DNA from: Lepus europaeus
Taxonomy: Eukaryota; Chordata; Mammalia; Lagomorpha; Leporidae
Direction: 5' to 3'
Length of the DNA: 64,000 nucleotides
Assembly: GCF_033115175.1 (NCBI RefSeq)
Contig: NC_084831.1
Span: 78,315,502 to 78,379,501, forward strand
The position numbers and the translations under genes were made by a program. Numbering within the stretch: the stretch's first letter is position 1; every line of letters starts with the position of its first letter. Positions 12,462 to 25,263 of the stretch are shown here, piece by piece. The notes under the pieces are model-generated. The model worked only from the letters and a program-made list of their open reading frames with translations. It was not told where the DNA came from and did no database searches.

Positions 12462-13182
12462 TGGGGCTGGAGGGTGGGAATTTAGCTAAGAACATAGTGG
12501 TTGCCTGGGATTATGGCATCCCATATCAAAGGGTCTGATTGAAGCCGCAGACACTCTACTTCCCATTCTGCTTCTTGCCAACACGCACCCTGGGAGGTAG
12601 AGGATGAATCAAGTACTTGAGTCCCTGCCACCTACATGGGAGACCTGAATGCAGTTCCTGGCTCCTGGATTCAGTCTGGCCTAGCCCTGGCTGTTGACAG
12701 TATATGGGGAGTGAATCAGTGGATAAAGGACCAGCGCCGTGGCTCACTAGGCTAATCCTCTGCCTGCGGTGCCAGCACCCCAGGTTCTAGTCCTGGTTGG
12801 GGTGCTGGATTCTGTCTCAGTTGCTCCTCTTCCAGTCCAGCTCTCTGCTGTGGCCCGGGAAGGCAGTGGAGGATGGCCCAAGTGCTTGGGCCCTGCACCC
12901 ACAGGGGAGACCAGGAGGAAGCACCTGGCTGCTTGCTATGGATCAGCGCAGCGCACCGCCCTTAGCAGCCATTTAGGGGGTGAACCAATGGAAGGAAGAC
13001 CTTTCTCTCTGTCGCTCTCTCACTGTCTAACTCTGCCTGTCAAAACAAAACAAAACAAAAAAATGAATAAAGGACTTCTCTCCATCTGTCTCTCCAGTGA
13101 AGTATGTGTATCAGTGGTTGCGAACTCTGTTTGCCTTTCAAATAAAATGGAATTTAAAAAAAAAAAAAAAAAAAAAAACCTT
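12462..13182 (+). repeat. C-SINE split by a younger C-SINE
   Basis: The outer copy runs from GGGGCTGGAGGGTGGGAA at 12463 to GAATCAGTGGATAAAGGA at 12730. It resumes at 13065 with the CT-rich part (CTTCTCTCCATCTGTCTCTC) and ends in an A-run at 13155-13179. Confidence 0.88.
12731..13064 (+). repeat. Inner C-SINE of the nested pair
   Basis: CCAGCGCCGTGGCTCACTAG head and a (CAAAA)n tail. The ten-base flanks GGATAAAGGA and GAATAAAGGA differ at one position, marking the target duplication inside the outer SINE. Confidence 0.92.
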
Positions 13183-13241
13183 TTAAAGCAGGGCTAGGAT
13201 TAGAGTTCAGATCCTAGTATTCCAAGTACCTCCAGCCCCTC

Positions 13242-13617
13242 TTTTTTTTTCTTTTTCTTTTTCTTTTTTCTTTTTTTTTTTTTTTTTGTTTTTGTTTTTT
13301 TGACAGGCAGAGTGGACAGTGAGAGAGAGAGAGACAGAGAGAAAGGTCTTCCTTTGCCATTGGTTCACCCTCCAATGGCTGCTGCGGCAGGCGCACAGCA
13401 ATGATCCGAAAGCAGGAGCCAGGTGCTTATCCTGGTCTCCCATGGGGTGCAGGACCCAAGCACTTGGGCCATCCTCCTTTGCACTCCCGGGCCATAGCAG
13501 AGAGCTGGCCTGGAAGAGGGGCAACCGGGACAGAATCCGGTGCCCCGACCAGGACTAGAACCTGTTGTGCCGGCGCCGCTAGGCGGAGGATTAGCCTGTT
13601 GAGCCACGGCGCCGGCC
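13242..13617 (-). repeat. Young C-SINE, long tail
   Basis: Inverse tail of T-rich (TTTTTC)n at 13242-13300; CpG-rich inverse head ending ACGGCGCCGGCC; perfect CCAGCCCCTC duplication (13232-13241 and 13618-13627). Confidence 0.95.
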
Positions 13618-13989
13618 CCAGCCCCTCATTTGTAACAAGCACAAACTCTCGGCACCTAAACAGAGAGTCGCCTACCCTTATCATTACTTCCCCCATCCAT
13701 GGCAGGAGTAGATTCCAGGGCTCTGCCCATATATGTCCATACTGAACTGAGGGACTAAGGATCATCAAGGACAGAAAGCAGGAGGAGAAATAAGGGAGGG
13801 AGCAAAAGAGCTAGCGATGGGGAAGACATATAGGAAAAGTGTGCATAAAACCATAAGTAACTTCGGGCTTGGGATCCATCTTTGCATTCCTGCTTACACT
13901 AATATCAATACTTTCCTGGAAGGAAAAGAGGGCCACCAGCATTTCAGGAGTAATTCCTGTCCATCAGAGACCCTGCAAAAGAGCTTTGC

Positions 13990-14105
13990 CTTTTCATCTT
14001 GGGTGGTGGCTATAATCCTCACTTTTACAAATGAGGAAATTCGAGCTCAGAAAGGCGAAGTTACCTAACATCTCCAAGGCAGCACTGCCTGAGCTGGAAA
14101 ATAGG
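13990..14105 (-). repeat. MIR SINE fragment
   Basis: The inverse MIR motif TTTTACAAATGAGGAAATTC, followed by GCTCAGAAAGGCGAAGTTA, marks a minus-strand copy. Confidence 0.75.
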
Positions 14106-14586
14106 GTGGTCTAACTGCGGGGTCTTGTTCTTGCCTTGGTCCCACATTAATAATGCCTTGGGCCTGGTCTCTGCCATTTTAAAAGCCTGCAATCAGACTC
14201 AGCCACACGGGTATAATCACAGGCCAGAAAGCATCTGAGCGAAGGTATACTGCAAGGAGAACTGCTAATGGGTAATGTGAGTTACAGTCATGCCCATGTG
14301 AGTTCTGGTGATTCCCCTTGCCCCAGCCCAAAGAAATAAGAGGTTGGGCTTAAGTTATGGGGATTACTCTCCTCCGCAGGAAGCTGGGAAACCCAAGGAG
14401 ACACAGCCAGCCTAACGCAGGCATGGACATGGGACGTTGACAGAGTGTCCCTCTGTGGCTGCCTGGCTACAGTGCTGTGGGTGCATTTGTTCCTCTGTGC
14501 ACATGTGTGTTTTTCAAAACTGAGAGATGGTTAACATGTTGTCATGTCTCAAATAGGTTTTGATGGACATGCCAAAGAAACTGTCA

Positions 14587-14906
14587 CAGGGCCAGTATTA
14601 TGTCCTAGCAGGTTAAGCCTCTGCCTGCGGCATCCCACATGGGCACTGGTTCCCGACCTGGCTGGCTACTTTACTTTCAAATCCAGCTCCCTGCTGATGC
14701 ATCTGGGAAAGCAGCAGAGGATAGCCCAAATGCTTGGGTCCCAGCATCCACAAGGGAGACCCACAGGAAGCTCCTGGCTTCATCCTGGCCCAGCCCTGGT
14801 GACTGGGGACATTTGGGGAGTGAACCAGCAGATGATGATCTCTGTGTGTCTCTCCTCCTCTCTAACTCTGCCTTTCAAATAAATAAAAAATCTTTAAAAA
14901 AAAAAA
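14587..14906 (+). repeat. C-SINE
   Basis: AGGGCCAGTATTATGTCCTA head, tail AAATAAATAAAAAATC and A-run. Confidence 0.88.
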
Positions 14907-15949
14907 GACTGTCACATGTTTTAGTTTTTCCACCTGTCTTCATTCATAGAAGACACAAACAGACCTGTCCTACCAAACATCTTACAAAACAGCCAGACCC
15001 CTAAACTGCATCTGATTTGACAGAGTCTGGGAGTTGCTGTATGTATTTTGTTAGACTTAGAACTAAGTCATTTGAAACTAAATCAAAGCTACACACTTCT
15101 GAGTTCTAAAGATAAATAAATAAGAAAAATTTGCTAAGATGACCAATCTCATTAGTTATTGAGTAGTAGCAACATAAGTGCTGCCCAGATGTTTGGATGT
15201 CCATGTCCTCTGATGATATGAAGTGAATACAATCTCAAAACCCAAGAGCCAAGTGAAGCTTATCTCACGTACACAACCCTCATTGGCAGGGTTTTCGTGC
15301 TGGACTTTTTAGAATGGCTAGTTTGTTTAAACAGGCGTGGTGTGAAAAGAGCCAAGCCTGCGTGCGTCTAACTGTATCACTCTGGTTGAAAAAGAGGGAA
15401 ACATCATTCACCAGGCGCAGACGGCCTCCCCGAGTCAGTTCAAGGTCTCTTAGGAAGCAGGGTTCGCTTGTCCACTGAGACACAGAGTCCACTGCATAAA
15501 CCCAGCAAGCTGCCTTCAGTAGCGCAGAGTTCATGCCCTCGAGAAATACGGTGCATGGAGTACCTGCCCAGTTGTAAAGAAGGGACTGCCTGCGACGTTC
15601 ACTTTCTCCTCTGACTTCGCAAAAACAAGGTGCAACCCGGAGAGGTTGACCCGCCCTTCATTTCCAAAGTGATTTCCAAGAAGACCAGGTCAAGGAAAAG
15701 GGGGGAGGGGGGGTCACAAAGACAAATAACAAATCAGAGGAAACACTGAAACACTGAGCGAAAATTACTCAGTTAAAAATTGACCGACACATGCTTTTCA
15801 GGGCCGTTTTAACGATGACCTTAATAAGACCCAAACTGTTTCCGATACTCACAGTCACTCCTCAAATTATATGCTTGAGAAAATTCTAAGCAATTTGGGG
15901 TAGCTGTAACTTGGTGAGAGAAAGCAATAAAGTAACATTGCGACGAACA
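14907..15949. other. Unique sequence leading into the CpG island
   Basis: CpG frequency rises from about 15280 rightwards. This would lie just downstream of LPAR3 exon 1 (intron 1), where enhancer elements are common, but no specific site can be defended. Confidence 0.45.
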
Positions 15950-17040
15950 AAGCGCTTCTGTCTGCGGGTGACGTGGGGGTTGGCGGGGGACACGCCACTC
16001 ACCCAGCACAGCCGGGTGGCTAGTTAGCAACCACTATTTTCTCCGATCGTTAGATGCCTGCGCACGGTTCCAACCGTTCCCGCACGGGCAAGTCATCGCA
16101 CCGCGTGTGGAAGAGGGAAGCTGAGAAACGTTAGCTCCCTGGGGTCTGTGGAGAACACACTTGCCTAATCACCGCCACCGCAGCAAGACCCAGGGTGACA
16201 GTGAAGCACCTGTGCGAGCGAGCGCAGCCGCGGCGCCCACCGCACCGGCGCGCACGCGGCCCTCAGCCCGCATCTCTTCATTGCTCCGAGAAGGAGCGAC
16301 GGAAACCGGCAAGACGCGCCACACTCCTCCCCTCAGAGTCCCAACTCGGGACGGCCCAGTGGGGTCGGGGCCCAAGCTGAAAACCGGGCAACCCCCAAAA
16401 TTCGAGGCCTGGGCCCGGCAGAGAGTCGCCTGCCCCGGCCGGTCGCGGCTCCAGCACCCTCCCCGCGCCCCGCACGCACTCACCGCTCACGCTCGCCCGC
16501 ACCGCCGAGCCCAGGAGCGGGGGCCCCTGCGGCTGCCGCATGCCCTCGAGGCCGAGCGCGACGGGGCGACCGGGCGCCGAGCTCCGGCCAGGCGCGTGGA
16601 GCAGCCGAGGACGCGGCGCGCGGGCGGGGCGCCTCCTCTCCAGCGGCCGCTGCGACGCGCCGGGAGCCCGAAGAAAGTTCGCACGAGTCAGGAAGGGGCG
16701 GAGGGGCCGCGGCCCCGCCCGGCCCCGCCCTGCCTGGCCCTGCCCCGCGCGTCCGCGCTTTCCCACGGGAGGGCGCCCCCCACCGGCCAGGCCGCGGCCC
16801 TCCCGCAAACGCGCTCCTGCGTGGGTTTGTCCCCAAGGCGGTGGCCGCCCGAAGAGGGTCGGGCGCTCGCTGAAGGACCGCCTGACAGCCAGAAGTCGGT
16901 CCCTCCCTCCTCACCTGGGGGCGGCAGGACTTGCAGCCCTGGCTCACCACCTGTGGGAGGCCCGCTCCTTGCTAGCCCCAGCCCGCAAGCTCAAAGACTG
17001 GAACCCCAAAGCCTCCCCAGGATGTTCGCGTAGATCTGGC
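15950..17040 (-). promoter_or_regulatory. LPAR3: CpG island, probable LPAR3 promoter
   Basis: This is the only long stretch in the window that is strongly GC-rich and dense in CpG; the surrounding DNA is CpG-poor apart from young SINEs. It contains clustered GC boxes of the CCCCGCCC type at about 16705-16735, a GGGCGGGGC at about 16623, and no evident TATA box, as expected for a CpG-island promoter. In human, LPAR3 lies next to the 3' end of MCOLN2 in the same orientation, so its 5' end should face MCOLN2, and this island is in the right place. LPAR3 encodes a G-protein-coupled lysophosphatidic acid receptor whose first exon is non-coding. No LPAR3 coding sequence is in the window, so the gene assignment rests on synteny. 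The 290-codon frame across the island (16161-17033) is a composition artefact. Confidence 0.65.
16484..16750 (-). other. LPAR3: Candidate non-coding first exon of LPAR3
   Basis: Within the CpG island the minus strand has an excellent splice donor, GAGCG|GTGAGT, with the exon ending at 16484 and the intron starting at 16483. Upstream on that strand, at 16620-16740, are GC boxes, so a transcript starting around 16600-16750 would have a first exon of roughly 100-270 nt. The start is not determinable from sequence. The following sequence leftwards (1-16483) would be the first part of intron 1. Confidence 0.45.
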
Positions 17041-17429
17041 CTGGGGCCCTGTCCTTTCTTAGAGCAACAGTAGACAAAACAAATTTAAGTTTCTTGTAAG
17101 AGGCTGCTTGGCCTCCCCTGGTAAACAGTCCTGGATACATTGTTTTGCATAACTGAAATACAAAGCCTCCAAGGACCCACCTTTGGTAAAGAAGAAGCAG
17201 GTAAAATAAACCAGATGTCGTCAGGGCTTTAAACCAAGGCCCAGAGGCACTCAGAGTGGAGTGTGCCTGGTGAGCTCGCAAGAAGGAAAGAGGCAAAAAG
17301 TCCTTCTCACTCATGCTTCAAAGCCCTGGGAAACAGCAAATTCCGTGTGCCTAATTGTCTTCCTAACCCTTTGCCAATCATTCATTCATTCATTCAACCT
17401 TTTGTTGTGTATGCAACATTGATATTGGA

Positions 17430-17666
17430 GGGGGTAGGGAGCCTTTGGCCCAGAAGTTAAGACTTGTCTTGGGATGCTCTCATCCAATAGGGGAGTGCTC
17501 CCTTGTGAATTCCATTCTTGCTATTGTGCACCCTGGGAGGCAGCAGGTGATCCCTCAAGTGCTTAGGTTCCTGCCATCAGGCGGCCAACTCTGAGTTCTG
17601 GCCTGCTGGGCGTGGCCCTGCTACTGCTGTTGTGGACATTTTGGGATTGAACCAGCAGATAAGAGA

Positions 17667-17737
<71 letters not shown>

Positions 17738-17775
17738 TGCCTTTCAAATAAAATAAATTTAAAACAATTTTTTAA
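17430..17775 (+). repeat. C-SINE with expanded TG/AG microsatellite
   Basis: Degenerate head, body at 17526-17660, then (TG)n and (AG)n at 17668-17737 in the CT-rich position, and tail CAAATAAAATAAATTTAA. Confidence 0.82.
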
Positions 17776-17786
17776 ACACACACATG

Positions 17787-18080
17787 TAGTGGGTATTGTG
17801 GCCCAGCAGGTCCAGCAAGTGCTTGGGATACCCATATCCCGTACCGGAATGCCTACTTCGAGTCCTGGCCCCTCCACTTCTTATCCAGATTTTTGCTAAT
17901 GCACCTGAGAGATGGTATATGATGGCTCCAGTACTTGAAGATCAAAGTTCCTGGCTTCTGGCTTCACCTTGGCCCAGCCTTGGCTGCTGCAGGCCTTTGG
18001 GGATTGAATCAGCAGATAGACAATCTCAAAATATCTCTTTCTCACCCCCACCCCTCATTTCAAATAAATAAATGTTGCAA
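17787..18080 (+). repeat. C-SINE
   Basis: GTAGTGGGTATTGTGGCCC head; body with CTCCAGTACTTGAAG; tail CAAATAAATAAATG. Directly follows the previous SINE. Confidence 0.85.
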
Positions 18081-19732
18081 AACATGAAATCCACATCAAC
18101 CCCTCTCTGTGCCCATGAACAACTATATCCTAGGAAACCACCTGTCCAGTAATCTCTAACATCAGAGACCGTTCTCTCTCTGGTTCTCTCTCTCTCTCTG
18201 TGTCTATGAAAACAATGCTTTAATCATGTTAGATTCCTTACCCAGGGCATCTCATCTCATCCTATAGACTGTGACAGCTTAGTGTGCCTCACACCTTCAC
18301 AGGGATATGGCTAGATTTTGATCACCCTGTGATTGTTGCTTCATCCAGGGATTTGGAAAATTTCAATGGGGTCTTGCAGATGAACTGTGTGGAGAGAGGT
18401 ACAACTTGCAAAGCTAGTGCTAAAGATCCTGTGAACTGGAACAAGCAGAAACCTTGCCATGATCTATGAAACCAGGATTAGGGGAGTAAACAGCTCGACT
18501 CAAACATCACGGCACTGAAGGGCAGCTGGGAACACCAAAATTCTCAACCGCCAGCACTTAGTGAATGCTTGACTCAACAAATGTGTAGCATGGAGAGTGA
18601 GTAAATTGTTGTAGGCTGCACTGGGAACTGTAAACACCATTTCGAACCTTCTTTGGCTGGGAAAATCTGTTCCAAGTTCCAAACGACGTATTAACACAGG
18701 CACTTGGAAGACCATTACATCATAGCTTCCTGAACTCCAGCACTGCAGAGGAGAGCATGGGTCCTGCAGAGCCAGGTGCGATGCCTTCAAGAGGAGAAAG
18801 GAGACAGGGGCCAGGTGATCTGTGTTGCAATAAGAAAAAGTCGTTTTAGCTGCATGGTTTTTAACATGTGTGGGTGAGACCCGAGGGCAAGGCAAGAAGG
18901 GACAGAGGGGAACAGGAGCAGCAACAGAGACCCAAAGGCAGGAGCAGCAAAAGGAAAAAAGATGAGCTGCAAGAGAACTGGAAAGAAGAGACACTCCTCC
19001 TACCCCTCGCCCCACTCCCAAATCCTGGTTTTTAAGGGAAAGCGCAGGGATTATCCACCGGAACCTTCTTTAAGTCCTTAGGTCTATGGTGTCTCCTTTC
19101 TCTACATCTAATAAAATGTTTTTATTAGTAAAACCAAATTAGAATTAGCATTAGAATTGGCAGACATGAAGTCTGAGGGTTTACCAGGCCTTACACATCA
19201 GTGGCTGAGCCCTCATTCAAAAACATTGGTGTTGGGGTCTGGAGTTCCTGGAGACACAGATTTGTAACATTGTTTCTATAAAGGAAAGGGCAACAGTGCC
19301 CAATAGAACTAAATGGTGGTGGCTGAATGGACAGCTATGACCTTGGAGAAACTATGCCAGCCAGCATTTACATACAGGAAGGGCATAAATGCTGCAAGAT
19401 AAATAAACAAATAAGATTGAAAATGGCCCCCTGCCACAGTGGAAGGCAACATGGGAGTCTTTTCTTCCTCTTTGGCCTTGTGGAAAGAGGCCCATGTTCC
19501 TCTATTCCAGACTCCGCTTGAACCTTTGAGCATCTGGGCAGGAGTTCACAGATCTTCTTTTAGTACCTTTGGGAAGTGTCTGCGCTGATTTTGTTCATCT
19601 GCTCTAACTTGTGCCAAGCATGCCTATGCAGGTGACTAGTGTGAGAGTGGAATGGCAGCTGTAGAGTGAAGGGTGTCAGTGGGACAGCAACAGCTGGCGT
19701 ATTCTGAGGATAGACCGGGTAAACAGCTCCAT
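18081..19732. other. Unique sequence on the upstream side of the island
   Basis: No recognisable gene. Overlapping open frames on both strands at 18500-19021 lack signatures. Confidence 0.5.
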
Positions 19733-19745
19733 AGAAAACAAAGGA

Positions 19746-20089
19746 GGCCGGCGCCATGGCTCAATAGGCTAATCCTCCGCCTTGCAGCGCCGGCACACCA
19801 GGTTCTAGTCCCGGTCGGGGCGCCGAATTCTATCCCGGTTGCCCCTCTTCCAGGCCAGCTCTCTGCTATGGCCCGGGAGTGCAAAGGAGGATGGCCCAAA
19901 TACTTGGGCCCTCACCCCATGGGAGACCAGGAGAAGCACCTGGCTCCTGCCATCGGATCAGCACGGTGCGCCGGCCGCAGCGTGCCAGCCGCGGTGGCCA
20001 TTGGAGGGTGAACCAATGGCAAAAGGAAGACCTTTCTCTCTGTCTCTCTCTCTCTCACTGTCCACTCTGCCTGTCAAAAGAAAAAAAAA
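19746..20089 (+). repeat. Young C-SINE with target duplication
   Basis: CpG-rich (GGCCGGCGCCATGGC head, GCGCCGGCCGCAGCG body) with perfect flanking AGAAAACAAAGGA (19733-19745 and 20090-20102). Confidence 0.95.
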
Positions 20090-20201
20090 AGAAAACAAAG
20101 GAAAAGAAAGATAGCATAGGCAAGCCAGGTGGCCCCGTGGAGTAGCTCTTGGCTGCACGAGAATAACTTCCATCGGAAAGCCACAGAAATAGTTTACTGA
20201 G

Positions 20202-20480
20202 GAGCCTGCTATGTGGTGTAGCGGGCTAAGCCTCTTCCTGCAGTGCCAGCATCCCATATGTGTGCCAGTTCAAGTCCTGGCTGCTCCTCTTCTGTTCCAG
20301 CTCTCTGCTATGGCCTAGGAAAGCACCCAAAGCTACTGGCTCCTGGCTTCGAATTGGCATAGCTCCTGCCATTGTGGGCATTTGGGGAATAAACCAGCAG
20401 ATGGAAGATCTTTCTCTCTGTCTCTCCCTCTCTCTGTCTGTAACTCTACTTCTTAAATAAGTAAATAAATAAAATCTTAA
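20202..20480 (+). repeat. C-SINE with internal deletion
   Basis: Head GAGCCTGCTATGTGGTGTAG and tail AAATAAGTAAATAAATAAAA. The segment between the CTATGGCCTAGGAAAGC and the CTCCTGGCTTC motifs is shortened. Confidence 0.85.
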
Positions 20481-20657
20481 CAAAACCAATCTGTTAAAAA
20501 AATAGTTCAATGATACCAAAACAGTCAGATTCTACATAAATTCATTTAGATTGAGCAAACCATATCATATATGAAGTATGAAACAACTTTATACTTTGAG
20601 GAGAAGTAGAAATACTTCTTGGATATTCATCCCAATACCAATTAATTCTGCATTTGT

Positions 20658-20965
20658 TTTAAAGGGTTTATCTATGAATTCATGAGGCAGAGTTACAGAG
20701 AGAGGGAGAGACAGAGAGAGGTCTTCCTTCTGCTGGTTCACTCCCCAAATGGCTGCAATGGCTGGAGCCAGGAGCCAGGAACTTCTTCCAGGTCTCCCAC
20801 GTGGGTGCAGGGGCCCAACCACTTGGGTCATCTTCCACTGCCTTCCCAGGCCATAAGCAGAAAGCTGGATCAGAAGAGGAGCAGCCAGGACATGAAATGG
20901 CACACATATGGGATGTCGGCACCACAGGAGGGAAGTTTAACCTACTACACCACACTGCCAGCCCC
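20658..20965 (-). repeat. C-SINE
   Basis: Inverse tail GGTTTATCTATGAATTCATG, GA-rich part at 20697-20720, inverse head CACACTGCCAGCCCC. Confidence 0.88.
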
Positions 20966-21950
20966 AAGTCCACATATTTTTATGCTTCTGAAAAGAGTGA
21001 CAAGTTTTGAGAATGAAAGTCATGAGGTGAATCTTGATATAGTAGAGATGAAAATACATTATAAAGCCATAGTACCTGGGGTACCCTTTGTGCTGGTTTT
21101 CCCAAGACAATCTAGATTTGTGTCTGTCATCCAGATATAGTTCACTTGCAAAAGTATCTAGGTTGCTTGCAAAATTATATAGTCACCTTAAAGATTTTTT
21201 ACACTTGACCTTAGCCAAAAGGTTGAGAAGCAATCCCTTAGTGAATTTTTAAGACAAAATGATACTGGTGTAAGAGTTGAGAGACAAAGCAAGACCAGAA
21301 TAGTAATTCCATATACAAATCCTAGTAAACATAAAAAAGTTTGTATTTGGAGAAATAGTCATCTTAAATCAATAGGAAAAGGAAGGTCTATTCAGTCAGT
21401 GGTACAAGTTACTGACTTTGGAGGAAAAAGATTAGATGTTTACCAAAGTAATTTTCATATGCTTTAAAGAGATGATTTGTCAAAAAGGAGAAAGAGAATC
21501 ATTAAACAATTAAAAGAAAATAAATATTAATGATTATTTGATTTCAAGTTTGGGTAGAACGTTTTTAAATATATGAGCAAGGAAGGAAATCATAGGGGAA
21601 ATATTAATGTGCCAGACTACATGTGAAATTTATTATATATTTTTAAACATACAGAAAATAGGAAAAATAGTACATTGAGTATTCACATATGTTAATCAAA
21701 TTCATTAACATGTTGCCTTATATGTTTCATAAATTCACATATATATTTTGCTAAATCTTTTCAAAATATATTAGAAACTCTACAACACTTCACTCCTAAA
21801 TCCTTCAGTGTGCAAATTAAAAGGCAGTCTTCTATAAACTATATGATTCTTATCCTAGCAATAATTATCCAGTATCACTTAAAACCCAGTTTGTACTCAA
21901 ATTCTCTCAGTTATCCCTTGCCAAGTGTTTACAATGGCTTCTATTTTTTT
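20966..21950. other. A/T-rich intergenic sequence holding the U2 fragment
   Basis: Apart from the U2 snRNA piece at 21200-21234, nothing is recognised. Confidence 0.5.
21200..21234 (-). pseudogene. RNU2: Truncated U2 snRNA pseudogene (5' 35 nt)
   Basis: The reverse complement of 21200-21234 matches the first 35 nt of U2 snRNA, including CTTTTGGCTAAG and the CAAGTGTA stretch, with about four substitutions. The branch-point-pairing region that follows in real U2 is absent; the homology stops and an A-rich run begins. It has none of the U2 promoter context, so it is a retroposed fragment. Confidence 0.85.
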
Positions 21951-22242
21951 TAATAAAAGATTGATTTACTTATTTGAAAGGCAGTGATACAGAGAGAGAG
22001 AGAGAGAGAATTTTCTATCTTCTGCTTCACTCCCCAGGCCATAGCCAGCAGCCAGGAGCTTCTTCCTGGTCTCCCATGTGGGTGCAGACACTCAGGTACT
22101 TGGGCCATCTTCTGTTGCTTTCTCAAGCCCATTAGCAGGGAGCTGGATCAGATGTGGAGCAACCGGGACTCCAACCAGCACAAATATGTGATGCCGGCAC
22201 TGCAGACAGAAGCTCAGCCTTCTACGCCACAGTGCCGATCCC
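21951..22242 (-). repeat. C-SINE
   Basis: Inverse tail AGATTGATTTACTTATTTG, GA-run at 21992-22010, inverse head CACAGTGCCGATCCC. Confidence 0.88.
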
Positions 22243-22889
22243 TACAAAGGCTTCTTAACCAAACAGTCCAATCACAGACCCCACATTATATTTGGCTATG
22301 ACATCTGTTACATAACATTTAATCTAAAACAGTCCCCTCCCCCTACTTCCTTATTTCTTTGCAGACAGTGATACTTTGAAGAAATGAGCCCAGTCCTTTT
22401 CTATAACATTCAGGATCTATCCAATCATTTGTTTAATGATTAGCTGTCATCTAACTTGTTGCCTTAGCCCCAGGATTTCCTGAAAATGGGAAACCAGGTC
22501 TAAAGGATCAACTGAACTCCAGTGAAGTTATAACAAGAGCACTTCATAGCAATACAGCATACTGCATATGCGTTACAAACCAAAGAGAGAGTCTGGCTGT
22601 GTGACTACCAGTGATGCAGGTGTCTTCAGATTTTAAGGATCTACACATTGTAAAAGTGAGTTTTTTCCATACAGCCAGCCAGCCAGCCAGCAAGTGTTTG
22701 GTGAAAATCCTGGTGGGGTACAGCTCAATCTTTTATTTACCAGCTTTGTCATCAAAATATCTTTACTATTGCTTTACATTAACTTTTCAATTTTTTTACA
22801 TTTCTGTTTCTTAAATTATCAAAACACTTGTTTTCCACAAACCACAGCATTTATAGCAAAGGTTCACTTTAAAATGATGCACTCACTCC
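22243..22889. other. Intergenic sequence, possible SMN 3' UTR remnant
   Basis: The part next to the SMN pseudogene stop could be its 3' UTR but I do not see a clear match or a poly-T boundary. A (CAGC)n run is at 22674-22690. Confidence 0.4.
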
Positions 22890-24110
<1,221 letters not shown>

Positions 24111-24181
24111 AGTGAGCCTCCTGCCAAAGGGCATTAATTCTTCATCTATTCTATGTTGCGAATAGTTTTCTATTTGGGGTT

Positions 24182-24415
24182 GATTTAAACCTTTTTATTT
24201 GAAACCAAGAAAGAGAGAGAGACAGCACTCCCATCCCAGCCAAGGCTGGGCTCAAACCAGGAGCTGAGAGTTTGATCTATGTCTCCCACGTGGATGGCAA
24301 GAGCTCAATTACTTGAGTATCTGAATTAGTAGGAAGCTAGAAATGAAGATGGAGACAGAACTTGATCTCAGGCACTCTGGTGTGGGTGTCTTAATTGCTG
24401 AGTTACCATTTGTTC
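24182..24415 (-). repeat. C-SINE (old, short)
   Basis: Inverse body with GTCTCCCACGTGGATGGCAA and a decayed head near TAATTGCTGAGTTACCA. Confidence 0.7.
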
Positions 24416-24439
24416 CTTGTTTAATTTTTATGTAAACTT

Positions 24440-24760
24440 ATGGCATTATTTTTTATGTGCAGAAGTATCCCTTTTATGTTATTTACTGAGAGGCATGTAT
24501 AGAACTCAAAATAGTTAAAAGGATAACATCAAAATGGAAAAATTAGACAAGCATATGAACAACTGGCAGAAGATGAATTACAAACAGTTTTATGAGAATA
24601 AATTTGACTGGTCTAACAGTAAAGGGACTATAAATTAAAATGAGATACCACATATCAAATATCAAGGTGACAAAGGTTTTTTATAGAGAGATTCTCAGTA
24701 CTGATTAAAGTGTAAGAGAAATGTGTAACTCTGTGTGCTCCTGGTGGGATTATGAATTGG
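24440..24760 (+). mobile_element. Old L1 ORF2 C-terminal fragment
   Basis: Degenerate match to the L1M ORF2 region around ACAAGCATATGAACAACTGG through the GGTGGGATTATGAATTGGCA stretch. It is too decayed for continuous translation. Confidence 0.5.
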
Positions 24761-24859
24761 CAAAACTTTCATGGTGGGTAGTTTTCAATATAACGTATTT
24801 CATTTATTCTCAGTTTTGGATTAGTTGCCATTGCTTGTCTGAGTGCGCCAAATTTTGAA

Positions 24860-25256
24860 TAATGGATATTACTGGTCAGAAGAGACCCTTTTATAAATTT
24901 GACTTGTAATGATTTTACATATTTATGGGGTACAGTGTGATATTTCAACATCTGAATATAAGGTGTAATGATTAGGTGAAGGTAATAGGCATTTTTATCA
25001 CCACAAACATGTATTACTTCTTTGTGTTGCGAACATTCAAAATTCTCCCTACTAGCTATTTTGAAATATGGAATTGTCAACCATAGTTACCCTACGGTGC
25101 TATAGAACATTAGAAGTTGTTCTTCCTACCCAGCTGTACCCACTAACTATCAGCCACCCTTCTCCACCCTTCTCTAGAACCCCTCTACTTCCCAACCTCT
25201 GGTAACCACTCTACTACTCCCTTCTGTGCATAGCTTTCACATTTACATGAGTGCTT
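24860..25256 (-). mobile_element. Old L1 3' UTR fragment (L1M-type)
   Basis: The plus strand reads as the reverse complement of a common mammalian L1 3' UTR: GGGTACAGTGTGATATTTC, ATTTTGAAATATGGAATTG, and the CTCTGGTAACCACTCTACT motif near 25198. Orientation is therefore minus. Confidence 0.7.
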
Positions 25257-25263
25257 TTAACAG

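Noticed and set aside
16076-16800. Possibility that the CpG island drives a plus-strand gene towards MCOLN2
   Set aside because: No plus-strand donor as good as the minus-strand GTGAGT was seen, and synteny predicts a minus-strand gene. Bidirectional activity cannot be excluded.
16161-17033. 290-codon plus-strand frame, with long overlapping minus-strand frames, in the CpG island
   Set aside because: GC-rich DNA lacks stop codons by composition; the translations are Arg/Pro/Gly/Ala-rich with no domain, and frames are open on both strands.
18284-18469. 61-codon frame MPHTFTGIWLDFDHP...
   Set aside because: Short, isolated and without similarity I can name; left as chance.
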